Source: Methanobacteriota archaeon
GTDB taxonomy: Archaea > Nanobdellota > Nanobdellia > Woesearchaeales > SM23-78
Direction: 5' to 3'
Assembly (NCBI GenBank): GCA_030637925.1
Contig: DAOWFR010000098.1
Location: 1 to 6,256 of the forward strand
DNA length: 6,256 bases
In this document: piece by piece, positions 1-5,513 of the stretch
Layout: each line of letters opens with the position of its first letter
How positions within the stretch are numbered: the stretch's first letter is position 1
Program-made: the position numbers and the translations under genes
Notes under the pieces: generated by a model
Databases searched by the model: none
Told to the model about the DNA's origin: nothing
What the model saw: only the letters and a program-made list of their open reading frames with translations

Positions 1-1
1 A

Positions 2-676
2 AACTCAGGAAAAGAGTTTAATTGTTACACTATTGGATTTCAAGAAGGAGTTCCAACAGAACCTGAAGAGATTATTTGTGCAATGAAAGCAGCAGAAGAA
101 ATAGAGATGGAGTTAAAAGTTAAAATAATAACTTTAGAGCAAGCACATGAGATTTTTAAAAAAACAGTGAAGGTGCTTGGAACAGAATTAAACAATGTAA
201 TCAATGTAGGTGTTGGAAGTGTTATTCTTGGTTGTATTGAAATGGCAAAAAAAGATAATATAAAATACTTGTTTTCTGGTCTTGGTTCAGAAGAAGTGTT
301 TGCAGGTTATCAGAGACATAAAGATGCAGAGAATAAACAAGCAGAGTGCTGGAAAGGTTTAATTAATATATATGAAAGAGATTTATTAAGAGATGTTGCA
401 ATAGCAAAAAATGAAAAAATTACTTTCTCAACACCCTTTCTAGATAAAGAATTAATTGGTGTTGCGATGAGAATCTCTGATAAGTTTAAAATTAATGATA
501 ATTATTCTAAAATAATTCTAAGAGAAACAGCAGAAGAGCTTGGGTTGCCTAAAGAGATTGCTTGGAGAAAGAAAAAAGCAGCTCAATATGGCAGTAGATT
601 AGACAAAGCTATTTCTAAGCTTGCAAAGAAAAATAATTTTAAGTTTAAGAAGGATTATTTGAAGAGTTTGGAATAA
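2..676 (+). CDS. Asparagine synthetase-like protein (ASNSD1-type), C-terminal part; 5' end outside window
   Basis: The reading frame is open from base 2, so the gene starts upstream of the window and the ATG at 83 is internal. The 224 visible residues are the synthetase half of an N-type ATP-pyrophosphatase. The family activates a carboxylate with ATP for amidation, but the SGGxDSS P-loop would lie in the unseen part. Motifs seen are SGLGSEEVFAGY (visible residues about 92-103), followed by QRH, then TPFLD, a KIILRETAEELGLP helix, and AAQYGSRLDKA near the end. The YQRH and Q-Y-G-S-R combination matches my memory of eukaryotic ASNSD1 better than canonical AsnB, so true asparagine synthesis is uncertain. 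Whether a glutaminase domain is present cannot be seen. The protein ends in a Lys-rich tail. The next gene, 45 bases on, has its own promoter. The family is sure; the substrate is not. Confidence 0.85.
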   Translation, partial: NSGKEFNCYTIGFQEGVPTEPEEIICAMKAAEEIEMELKVKIITLEQAHEIFKKTVKVLGTELNNVINVGVGSVILGCIEMAKKDNIKYLFSGLGSEEVFAGYQRHKDAENKQAECWKGLINIYERDLLRDVAIAKNEKITFSTPFLDKELIGVAMRISDKFKINDNYSKIILRETAEELGLPKEIAWRKKKAAQYGSRLDKAISKLAKKNNFKFKKDYLKSLE

Positions 677-691
677 AGATAATAGAAAACT

Positions 692-699
692 TTTATAAA
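692..699 (+). promoter_or_regulatory. TATA box of the MscS-like gene (leaderless start)
   Basis: TTTATAAA is centred about 26 bases before the ATG at 722. That is the archaeal spacing from TATA box to transcription start, so transcription should begin at or within a base or two of the ATG. No Shine-Dalgarno sequence precedes the ATG, which agrees with a leaderless mRNA. Confidence 0.7.
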
Positions 700-721
700 C
701 AATAAAGCATAACTTATTCTT

Positions 722-1312
722 ATGGCCAATGCTGTTAATGAATCATTAGAAGTTATTAGTGGAGTCACAGAAAAGGTTTCTCCTCTTTTATCAAAGATTG
801 TTATAGCAATCCTTATACTACTTATAGGTCTTATAATTGGCAAACTAATAGGTAATCTTATTAGAAGAGCTCTTAATGAGGTTCAGCTTGATAAGCACTT
901 GAGAACAGTAGTTGGACTTAAGTTTTCACTTGAAAAAATAGTTGGTAACTTTGTGAGTTATTTTATCTACTTTATGGCTATTGTGATGTCTCTTAACAGC
1001 CTGGGCTTGACAACAGCAATTCTGAACATGATATCAGCAGCAATAATAGTTATTGTGATTGTATCCTTTATTCTGGCAATTAAAGACTTTTTCCCTAACT
1101 TCATAGCAGGCATTATGATTAGAAGTAAAAAAGTCTTTAACGAGGGTGATGTGATTCAGATAAAAGAGGTAAGAGGAAGAATAACCTCTATCGGTTTTTT
1201 AGAGACAAAGCTCTTAACACCTAATAAAGAAGAGGTTATAATACCTAATTCTATTTTTAACAAGAGGCAGATTACTATAGTAAGAAAAAAGTATTCTAAG
1301 AAAAAGAAATAA
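722..1312 (+). CDS. Short MscS-family mechanosensitive ion channel
   Basis: This is a predicted membrane channel of the small-conductance mechanosensitive (MscS) family, which opens under membrane tension and releases solutes during osmotic downshock. The 196 residues hold three hydrophobic segments at about 24-46, 72-91 and 97-120. The pore-lining helix leads into PNFIAGIMIRS and NEGDVIQI. A beta domain follows with GRITSIGFLETKL and the family signature IPNS at 174-177. The protein then ends in a Lys-rich tail (RKKYSKKKK), without the C-terminal alpha/beta cage domain that brings Escherichia coli MscS to about 286 residues. There is no sign of a frameshift, so this seems a naturally short form. 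The ATG is chosen because the TATA box places transcription start on it. The stop codon abuts that of the convergent UPF0147 gene. Confidence 0.9.
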   Translation: MANAVNESLEVISGVTEKVSPLLSKIVIAILILLIGLIIGKLIGNLIRRALNEVQLDKHLRTVVGLKFSLEKIVGNFVSYFIYFMAIVMSLNSLGLTTAILNMISAAIIVIVIVSFILAIKDFFPNFIAGIMIRSKKVFNEGDVIQIKEVRGRITSIGFLETKLLTPNKEEVIIPNSIFNKRQITIVRKKYSKKKK

Positions 1313-1561
1313 TCATTCTAATGCTTCTAGCATGCTAACAATGCTCCATATCTGGGTTCTTACAAAGGGCTGAAGATTAACATCACTGGAGATGTCATCA
1401 AGCTGATGAATGCACTTATCTGCTCTTAACTTCAAGTCTTTATCTTGAGCTTCTTTTAGTTCAGAAGTAATCTCTTCAAGCTTAGCCTTAATGTTCTTTG
1501 GAAGAGTAGGGTCTTCTATTATTTCATTAATAATTTCTACAACATCACTGGCTTTTACCAT
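1313..1561 (-). CDS. UPF0147 family protein
   Basis: This is a small helical protein of archaeal family UPF0147, whose function is unknown. The family pattern is clear: an N-terminal VVEIINEIIEDPTLPKNIK block, a charged helix, then DDISSDVNLQPFVRTQIW and SIVSMLE at the end. Length (82 residues from the ATG) is normal for the family. It is the last gene of the eL43-rpoP-pcc1-prefoldin cluster. The start is ambiguous. A GTG at 1570 would overlap the prefoldin stop as GTGA, while the ATG at 1561 lies five bases after that stop. I prefer the ATG because the same GTGA then serves as a Shine-Dalgarno element five bases upstream. The TGA stop touches the end of the convergent MscS-like gene with no spacer. 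Its conserved position suggests a role near translation or protein folding, but that is inference. Confidence 0.9.
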   Translation of the reverse strand: MVKASDVVEIINEIIEDPTLPKNIKAKLEEITSELKEAQDKDLKLRADKCIHQLDDISSDVNLQPFVRTQIWSIVSMLEALE

Positions 1562-1566
1562 TTCAA

Positions 1567-1902
1567 TCACTTTTTCTCACTCTTCTTCATCTCATCAAGC
1601 ACTTCTTTTTGCAGGGCTTCTGCTTTTTCCTTAAGCTTGGCTTCTTGTTTTTCAAATGATTCAATCCTTGTTTTTAAGGTTTCTTTCTTATCTGCTAATC
1701 CCTTCTGAATTTTCTCCTTTTCACTGGCAACCATTATGTTTCCAATAATCTTAAATGCTTCTTTTGAATTCTTTAATTCCTTTTCTGCTGATTCTATTTC
1801 CATTAGCTGAGCTTGGAACTGCTGCTTTTGCAGGGAGAAGTTCTGGAGGTTCTGTTCCATTAATGATAACTGGTTAATCTTGGTCTGAATTTCTTTATCC
1901 AT
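1567..1902 (-). CDS. pfdB: Prefoldin beta subunit
   Basis: This is the beta subunit of prefoldin (GimC), the alpha2-beta4 jellyfish-shaped holdase that passes unfolded proteins to the thermosome in the cytoplasm. The 111 residues form two long coiled-coil helices (about 1-45 and 62-108) rich in Glu, Lys and Gln. Between them is the beta-hairpin segment AFKIIGNIMV (49-58), the position occupied by a YKxVG-type motif in other beta subunits. Length fits the family (about 115-120). The ATG at 1902 is two bases past the pcc1 stop and has AGAGG eight bases upstream inside pcc1, so translation is probably coupled. The partner alpha subunit is not in the window. The assignment rests on architecture, hairpin motif and conserved neighbours. 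Confidence 0.92.
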   Translation of the reverse strand: MDKEIQTKINQLSLMEQNLQNFSLQKQQFQAQLMEIESAEKELKNSKEAFKIIGNIMVASEKEKIQKGLADKKETLKTRIESFEKQEAKLKEKAEALQKEVLDEMKKSEKK

Positions 1903-1904
1903 TT

Positions 1905-2144
1905 TTATTTCCTCTTTACAACTCTTTCAGCCTTCTCATAAACACTTATTAGCTTGGTGATTGAGTTAAGCACAGCTCTCAATGCTGAGCTGTCCTTTGC
2001 TTTTACCTTGAAAACAATTTTATCCTTATTTTTCTTTATTTCATAACATGCTCTTTGGTTCTTAAAAGTTTTTTCTTCAGCAGCAAATAATTTTTCCATA
2101 TTATGAAAGTTTTCTTTAACACTTATTTCTGCGCTTAGCATCAT
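1905..2144 (-). CDS. pcc1: KEOPS complex subunit Pcc1-like protein
   Basis: This is a 79-residue protein of the Pcc1 family, the small dimerising subunit of KEOPS. KEOPS, with Kae1, Bud32 and Cgi121, completes the t6A37 modification of tRNAs that read ANN codons. The fold is expected to be two or three beta strands and two helices. The diagnostic part is the second half, where FKVKAKDSSALRAVLNS (about 45-61) matches the family pattern of a strand ending in A-K-D followed by S/T-A-L-R-A-x-x-N-S and a helix. The N-terminal half is diverged. Position between rpoP and prefoldin beta is the usual archaeal one and supports the call. The start could be either of two tandem ATGs (2144 or 2141). The gene begins 10 bases after the rpoP stop, without a strong ribosome-binding site. 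Confidence 0.85.
   Translation of the reverse strand: MMLSAEISVKENFHNMEKLFAAEEKTFKNQRACYEIKKNKDKIVFKVKAKDSSALRAVLNSITKLISVYEKAERVVKRK
1911..1915 (-). promoter_or_regulatory. Ribosome-binding site of prefoldin beta inside pcc1
   Basis: AGAGG on the minus strand lies eight bases before the prefoldin ATG at 1902, within the last codons of pcc1. It supports that start and suggests coupled translation. Confidence 0.6.
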
Positions 2145-2154
2145 CTTGATTAAC

Positions 2155-2292
2155 TTATCTTGCTTTTACTTTGGTATTAACACTTCTAGCCTTGAAGATA
2201 ATCTTTGAACCGCAATAAATACACCTGACTCTTTTCTTAATATTCTCAGGTGATACTATTTTGTTGCAAAAAAAGCATTTGTACTCGCTCAT
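2155..2292 (-). CDS. rpoP: DNA-directed RNA polymerase subunit P (Rpo12)
   Basis: This is a 45-residue zinc-ribbon subunit of archaeal RNA polymerase, the counterpart of eukaryotic Rpb12, which bridges assembly of the Rpo3/Rpo10/Rpo11 platform. The gene reads ATG at 2292 to TAA at 2155. Its zinc ligands are C6 and C9 (YKCFFCNK) and C24 and C27 in RVRCIYCGSKIIFKAR, which is nearly the family consensus. Length is typical (44-48). A Shine-Dalgarno AGGTG lies six bases before the ATG. The gene sits 11 bases after eL43 and 10 bases before pcc1, the expected archaeal order. I am confident of this call even though the gene is very short. Confidence 0.96.
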   Translation of the reverse strand: MSEYKCFFCNKIVSPENIKKRVRCIYCGSKIIFKARSVNTKVKAR

Positions 2293-2298
2293 GACCAA

Positions 2299-2303
2299 CA
2301 CCT
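2299..2303 (-). promoter_or_regulatory. Ribosome-binding site of rpoP
   Basis: AGGTG on the minus strand is spaced six bases from the rpoP ATG at 2292 and fits the archaeal anti-SD sequence. It confirms translation of this short gene. Confidence 0.7.
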
Positions 2304-2615
2304 TTATGTTTTAGCTTCTTGTTTTTTATTTTCTTTTAATTCCTTCTTTGAAGCCTTAGGAACTTCTTCTTTCTCAATAACTTGTTTTATAGGGCTAATC
2401 TTACCAACAGTGTAAGCCTTGTTAGTAAACGTGGCTCCGCACTTCTTACAATGCCAGATGCCGGCAGATACCCTTCTTACCTTTACATAATTACAATAAG
2501 GGCATTTATGCTTCTTTCTTTGCTCTGCTTCAATCTTTCCAAGCTTGAACCTAACAGTTCTTCCATAGCGTGAACCAAGCCTTCTAACAGAGCCATAAGT
2601 TGCTCTCTTAACCAT
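2304..2615 (-). CDS. rpl37ae: Large ribosomal subunit protein eL43 (L37Ae)
   Basis: This is a zinc-ribbon protein of the large ribosomal subunit, found in archaea and eukaryotes. The N-terminal basic stretch with GSRYGRTVRFK is typical, as are the zinc ligands C38, C41 (CPYC), C56 and C59 (CKKC) and the segment SAGIWHCKKCGATFTNKAY. Archaeal members usually finish about 10-20 residues after that segment. Here a further Lys/Glu-rich tail (about residues 77-103) brings the protein to 103 residues. It is the first protein gene of the leftward cluster, 101 bases after the tRNA-Pro 3' end, with its own TATA box. The ATG at 2615 has no properly spaced Shine-Dalgarno; an AGAGG is 16 bases away, too far to be canonical. 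Confidence 0.97.
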   Translation of the reverse strand: MVKRATYGSVRRLGSRYGRTVRFKLGKIEAEQRKKHKCPYCNYVKVRRVSAGIWHCKKCGATFTNKAYTVGKISPIKQVIEKEEVPKASKKELKENKKQEAKT

Positions 2616-2677
2616 TTTTTATGTGTATTATCCTCTAATTATTATGATTATCTTATGGAAAGTGAATTTGTCTTTTA

Positions 2678-2685
2678 TTTATAAA
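2678..2685 (-). promoter_or_regulatory. Probable TATA box of the eL43-rpoP-pcc1-pfdB-UPF0147 operon
   Basis: TTTATAAA in AT-rich sequence lies between tRNA-Pro and eL43. A start about 25 bases downstream (near 2656) would give a leader of roughly 40 bases. Readthrough from the tRNA promoter is an alternative or additional source of transcript. Confidence 0.5.
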
Positions 2686-2716
2686 TATGATGGTTTTTGT
2701 ATTAAGTTATATAGAA

Positions 2717-2791
2717 TGGGGCTACCCGGATTCGAACCGGGGTCATCTGGCCCCAAACCAGAGAGGATAAACCAAACTACCCCATAGCCCC
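2717..2791 (-). tRNA. tRNA-Pro (anticodon UGG)
   Basis: On the minus strand the acceptor arm GGGGCTA pairs perfectly with TAGCCCC. The T arm is CCCGG-TTCGAAT-CCGGG. The anticodon arm is TCTGG-TTTGGGG-CCAGA, giving anticodon TGG at 2755-2753. The D arm starts GGGTAG and contains the GG of the D loop. With discriminator A at 2717 the gene is 75 bases. CCA is not encoded, as expected in archaea, so it must be added by a CCA-adding enzyme. There is no intron. G37 after UGG is the normal m1G site in tRNA-Pro. Confidence 0.97.
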
Positions 2792-2818
2792 AATGTAAGT
2801 TAAAGAACTAATTAAGGA

Positions 2819-2826
2819 TTTATAAA
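2819..2826 (-). promoter_or_regulatory. TATA box of tRNA-Pro
   Basis: TTTATAAA is centred about 31 bases before the tRNA 5' end at 2791. Transcription would start near 2797, leaving a 5' leader of only a few bases for RNase P. Confidence 0.65.
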
Positions 2827-2956
2827 CTTTTTTAACTTTTTTATTTTTTCTTTTTTATCTCTTTATAATTTTTTTCTTAAAACATTTTAGCATTTTAATT
2901 TATTTTTTTAAAAAAATATTTTTTTTCAATAATTTTTGTGCGTAAAAATAATAAAC

Positions 2957-2964
2957 TTTAAATA
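2957..2964 (+). promoter_or_regulatory. TATA box of the 24-residue basic peptide gene
   Basis: TTTAAATA is preceded by an A-rich stretch that could act as BRE. The expected transcription start is near 2986, giving a leader of about 50 bases before the ATG at 3039. This is longer than the near-zero leaders of the MscS-like and topA genes. Confidence 0.55.
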
Positions 2965-3027
2965 CTAGTAAATTAAAAACTTAATTAAAAGTTCGTTAAA
3001 TGAGCTTAATCAGTTAAAAAAAGAGCA

Positions 3028-3032
3028 GGTGA
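3028..3032 (+). promoter_or_regulatory. Ribosome-binding site of the basic peptide gene
   Basis: GGTGA lies six bases before the ATG at 3039, one of the best-matched Shine-Dalgarno elements in the window. It is the main evidence that this tiny ORF is translated. Confidence 0.7.
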
Positions 3033-3038
3033 AAGCTA

Positions 3039-3113
3039 ATGGCAAAAAAAAGGAAGAAAAAAGCAGCTAAGAAAAGGAAGAAGCCAGTTAAGAAGAGAAA
3101 GAAGAAGAGATAA
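3039..3113 (+). CDS. 24-residue hyperbasic peptide with three KKRKK repeats
   Basis: This is a free-standing gene of 24 codons, ATG to TAA. Apart from the initiator Met the peptide contains only Lys, Arg, three Ala, one Pro and one Val. KKRKK occurs three times, at residues 3-7, 11-15 and 18-22, separated by KAA and PV. It has its own TATA box, a GGTGA ribosome-binding site and a T-tract after the stop, so it looks like a real monocistronic gene. Such a peptide must bind nucleic acid, rRNA or DNA. Possibilities are a counterpart of ribosomal protein eL41 (about 25 residues, similarly basic) or a histone-H1-tail-like DNA-compacting peptide. Against eL41 are the central Pro and the lack of its Trp, Met and Leu positions. 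Low complexity prevents a homology claim, and function is inferred only from composition. Confidence 0.75.
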   Translation: MAKKRKKKAAKKRKKPVKKRKKKR

Positions 3114-3128
3114 GTAAGCTTCTTCGAA

Positions 3129-3158
3129 TTTTTATTTTTTTATTTTATTTTTTTATTT
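3129..3158 (+). terminator. T-tract terminator of the basic peptide gene
   Basis: Starting 16 bases after the TAA is a 30-base stretch that is almost all T with scattered A, the classic archaeal termination signal. A 7-bp inverted repeat precedes it (GAAGAAG at 3101-3107, CTTCTTC at 3119-3125). It overlaps the end of the coding region and could fold, but may be a by-product of the purine-rich codons. Confidence 0.65.
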
Positions 3159-3223
3159 CTCATGGGTTTTACGATTAGGTTTCTTAATATAATAATTTTT
3201 AAAGGGCAAGAATTATTTTTTTG

Positions 3224-5434
3224 TTACTTATCATTCTTTTTATTTTGATTAATCTTCTCAGTGTGTCTGCACTTAGGATAACCACTGCAGCCAATGAATT
3301 TTCCATAAACAGAGGTTCTGAGAACAAGGTCCTTACCGCACTTAGGACATTTTTTGTTAATCACGTCAACTCCACTTTCTTTTTCATCAATTTTTTTTTC
3401 AGGACACTCCCTGTTAAGACAAACTTCTTGTGGTTTCCTTCTCTTCATAAAAATCATTACTATTGGCTGATCGCAATGAGGACACCTCTTATCAGTTCCT
3501 TTTATGCTGCCACTTTGAGGAATAGCAAAAGTGGTTTTGCAATCAGGATACTTATCACACCCAATGAATCTGATTCTTGCTTTTCCTTTTCTTGTGAACC
3601 TAATCCTGAGGTTTCCTTCACAGTTAGGGCACTTACAAACATAGCTTTCCTTACTCAAAGTTTCATGATGTGCTTTTTTTAATTCTTCTCCGATTTTATT
3701 TTCATTCTTTTTAAAAACTTTTAGAATCCTGGTTAAAACCTTTTTTGCTTCTTCAAGCACATCTTCTTTTTTCATCTTCTTATTCCTTATCTTATTCATC
3801 TCTTCTTCAAAGTGCTTGGTTAGTTTTTCATCAATGATATCAGAACAAAATTTTTGCAAGGTCTCAACTATTCTCATACCAATGTCAGTGACTCTTATGG
3901 ACTGGTCAGCAATATAATTCCTCTGGTAAAGAGAATCAATAATATCTGCTCTTGTAGCCTTGGTGCCAAGCCCTCTCTTTTCAAGCTCATTTATTGTGCT
4001 GGCAGGAGTATACCTCTTTGGTGGCTGGGTTTGTTTTTGTAATAAGTCAAGCTTTACAATCTTTAATTCTTCACCTTGGTTAAAAACAGGCCATTCCTCT
4101 TCTTTAAGCCTTACATAAGGTTCATATAACTCAAACCAGTTCTTTTCCTTGGTTCTGTTTCCCTTAGCAACAAAGACTTCTTCTCCAACATCAATCCTTA
4201 GATTTAATGATTCCCTGATAGCAGGCTTTCCAAAAGTAGCAAAGAACCTCTTAACAACAAGGTCATAAATCTTTTTTTCTTTCTCACTCAACTTTTCAGG
4301 CTTAATCCCTGTAGGATAAACAGCAGGATGAGCAGGGTCTTTTTTCTTTCCCTCATTAGGCACTAGTTTTTCAAAGCTAAGCACCTTGTTTGCTTTTTTA
4401 GCGTACTCAGCATTGTTTTTTGCAAGTGCTTTTAGGATTTTCTTGTAATTAATCTTTGCAGGCAGCTTCTGAGAACTGGTTCTAGGATAAGAAATTGTTC
4501 CTTGAGTGTAAAGGTTCTGTGCAAGACTAAGAGTCTCCTTTGGATTGATTCCAAAGAGTTTATAAGCTGTTATCTGCAAAGAGCCCAGGTCAAAAGGGTT
4601 TGGAGGGTTCTGCTTAATCTCTTTCTTTTCTATGCTCTTAACAATAGCAGGCTTCCACAAAGAATTATCAAATCTTGTTTTTGCTTCATCATGATTAGAG
4701 AACTTGTCATTCTCATGAAAAGCACTTATGTGTTTTCCTTTTTTCTCGACCTCCAGATATATCTGCCAAAAAGGCTCTGACTTAAAAGCAGCAATCTCTT
4801 TTTCTTTGTCATAAAGAATCTTTAATGCAGGCCCTTGTACTCTGCCACTACTAAGAATCTTAAAAGCACCTGTGCTCTTAACAGCCAAGGTTAAAGCACG
4901 AGAAATATTTATTCCATACATCCAGTCAAGGAAGTGACGTGCTTCACCAGCATTAGCCAAGCCCCAGTCAAGATGTTTGCTAGCGTTTTTATAAGCCTCT
5001 ATTAAATCATCTTTTGTAAGAGTAGAGAATTTCATTCGTTTAGCGTCCTTTTTATTACAAGCATATTTTATACAGTTAAGACCTATTACTTCTCCTTCAA
5101 CATCATAGTCACAAGCCACTGTGAAGAGGTTTGCCTTTTTTGCAAGCTCTTTAATAACATTCAGATATTTTCTTGAGAAAGCAGCTTTTTTACTTACCTC
5201 ACTACTGGGAGTCCACTGTAAATCAAAACTAGGATAAGTAAAAGATTTCTTTTTTTCAGCAACAGTGTAGAGGTGGCCAACAGCACAACCCACGACGATA
5301 GATTTCTTGTTATGCTTTAACTCATAGTAAGGAACCTTGTTAACACTCTTTTTCTTAGGTCTTTTATCCCCGAGTGCTTCTGCAATTATCTTAGCAGCAT
5401 TAGGCTTCTCACTAATGATTAATTCATAAGCCAT
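3224..5434 (-). CDS. topA: DNA topoisomerase I (type IA), archaeal form with three zinc ribbons
   Basis: This is a type IA topoisomerase, which relaxes negative supercoils by a single-strand break and a 5'-phosphotyrosine link. From the ATG it has 736 residues. The TOPRIM domain has LIISEKPNAAK (catalytic Glu about 9) and DYDVEGE (acidic residues about 109, 111, 113). The active-site tyrosine is about 316 in GTISYPRTSS. HPAVYPTG (369 on) and PPKRYTPASTINELEKRGLG follow, as in the family. The C-terminus carries three four-Cys zinc ribbons: C602/605/626/632, C651/654/672/677 and C696/699/716/722. A TTG at 5443 would add three residues. The ATG at 5434 is preferred because the TATA box places transcription start about at 5437. 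The gene is monocistronic and converges on the basic peptide gene. All catalytic motifs look intact. Confidence 0.97.
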   Translation of the reverse strand: MAYELIISEKPNAAKIIAEALGDKRPKKKSVNKVPYYELKHNKKSIVVGCAVGHLYTVAEKKKSFTYPSFDLQWTPSSEVSKKAAFSRKYLNVIKELAKKANLFTVACDYDVEGEVIGLNCIKYACNKKDAKRMKFSTLTKDDLIEAYKNASKHLDWGLANAGEARHFLDWMYGINISRALTLAVKSTGAFKILSSGRVQGPALKILYDKEKEIAAFKSEPFWQIYLEVEKKGKHISAFHENDKFSNHDEAKTRFDNSLWKPAIVKSIEKKEIKQNPPNPFDLGSLQITAYKLFGINPKETLSLAQNLYTQGTISYPRTSSQKLPAKINYKKILKALAKNNAEYAKKANKVLSFEKLVPNEGKKKDPAHPAVYPTGIKPEKLSEKEKKIYDLVVKRFFATFGKPAIRESLNLRIDVGEEVFVAKGNRTKEKNWFELYEPYVRLKEEEWPVFNQGEELKIVKLDLLQKQTQPPKRYTPASTINELEKRGLGTKATRADIIDSLYQRNYIADQSIRVTDIGMRIVETLQKFCSDIIDEKLTKHFEEEMNKIRNKKMKKEDVLEEAKKVLTRILKVFKKNENKIGEELKKAHHETLSKESYVCKCPNCEGNLRIRFTRKGKARIRFIGCDKYPDCKTTFAIPQSGSIKGTDKRCPHCDQPIVMIFMKRRKPQEVCLNRECPEKKIDEKESGVDVINKKCPKCGKDLVLRTSVYGKFIGCSGYPKCRHTEKINQNKKNDK

Positions 5435-5457
5435 GCCAAACAAGAATTTAAGAAATC

Positions 5458-5466
5458 ATATAAAAA
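5458..5466 (-). promoter_or_regulatory. TATA box of topA (near-leaderless start)
   Basis: TTTTTATAT on the minus strand is centred about 28 bases before the ATG at 5434. The predicted start leaves a leader of a few bases at most. That supports the ATG and argues against the TTG at 5443. Confidence 0.6.
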
Positions 5467-5513
5467 GTTATGGTTTTTGGATTTTTATTGAAAAGTGGGG
5501 AAAATCTTTATGT

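Noticed and set aside
655..843. Minus-strand ORF across the MscS promoter
   Set aside because: It overlaps the end of the synthetase-like gene, the TATA box and the start of the channel on the opposite strand. It has no family features.
1328..1337. Perfect 10-base palindrome TAGCATGCTA
   Set aside because: It lies inside the UPF0147 coding region, is a single copy and has no promoter context.
2382..2573. Plus-strand ORF inside eL43
   Set aside because: It is antisense to a certain ribosomal protein gene and is a shadow frame.
2717..2791. Idea that Pcc1/KEOPS acts on the adjacent tRNA-Pro
   Set aside because: t6A is made on tRNAs reading ANN codons with A37. This tRNA has anticodon UGG and G37, so it is not a substrate.
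3191..3217. Inverted repeat AATAATT/AATTATT with a 13-base loop downstream of topA
   Set aside because: The stem is made only of A-T pairs in very AT-rich sequence, and the T-run follows it on the plus strand, the wrong side for ending topA. Chance is the simpler explanation.
3221..3682. Plus-strand ORF of 153 codons opposite the topA 3' end
   Set aside because: It lies wholly antisense to the zinc-ribbon part of topoisomerase I, whose motifs are unambiguous, and its translation has no recognisable family. It is a shadow frame.
3854..4042. Plus-strand ORF inside topA
   Set aside because: It is antisense to the conserved topoisomerase core, with no motif and no start signal.
4502..4780. Plus-strand ORF of 92 codons inside topA
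   Set aside because: It is antisense to the active-site region of topoisomerase I. The hydrophobic stretch comes from reverse-complemented Lys/Glu codons.
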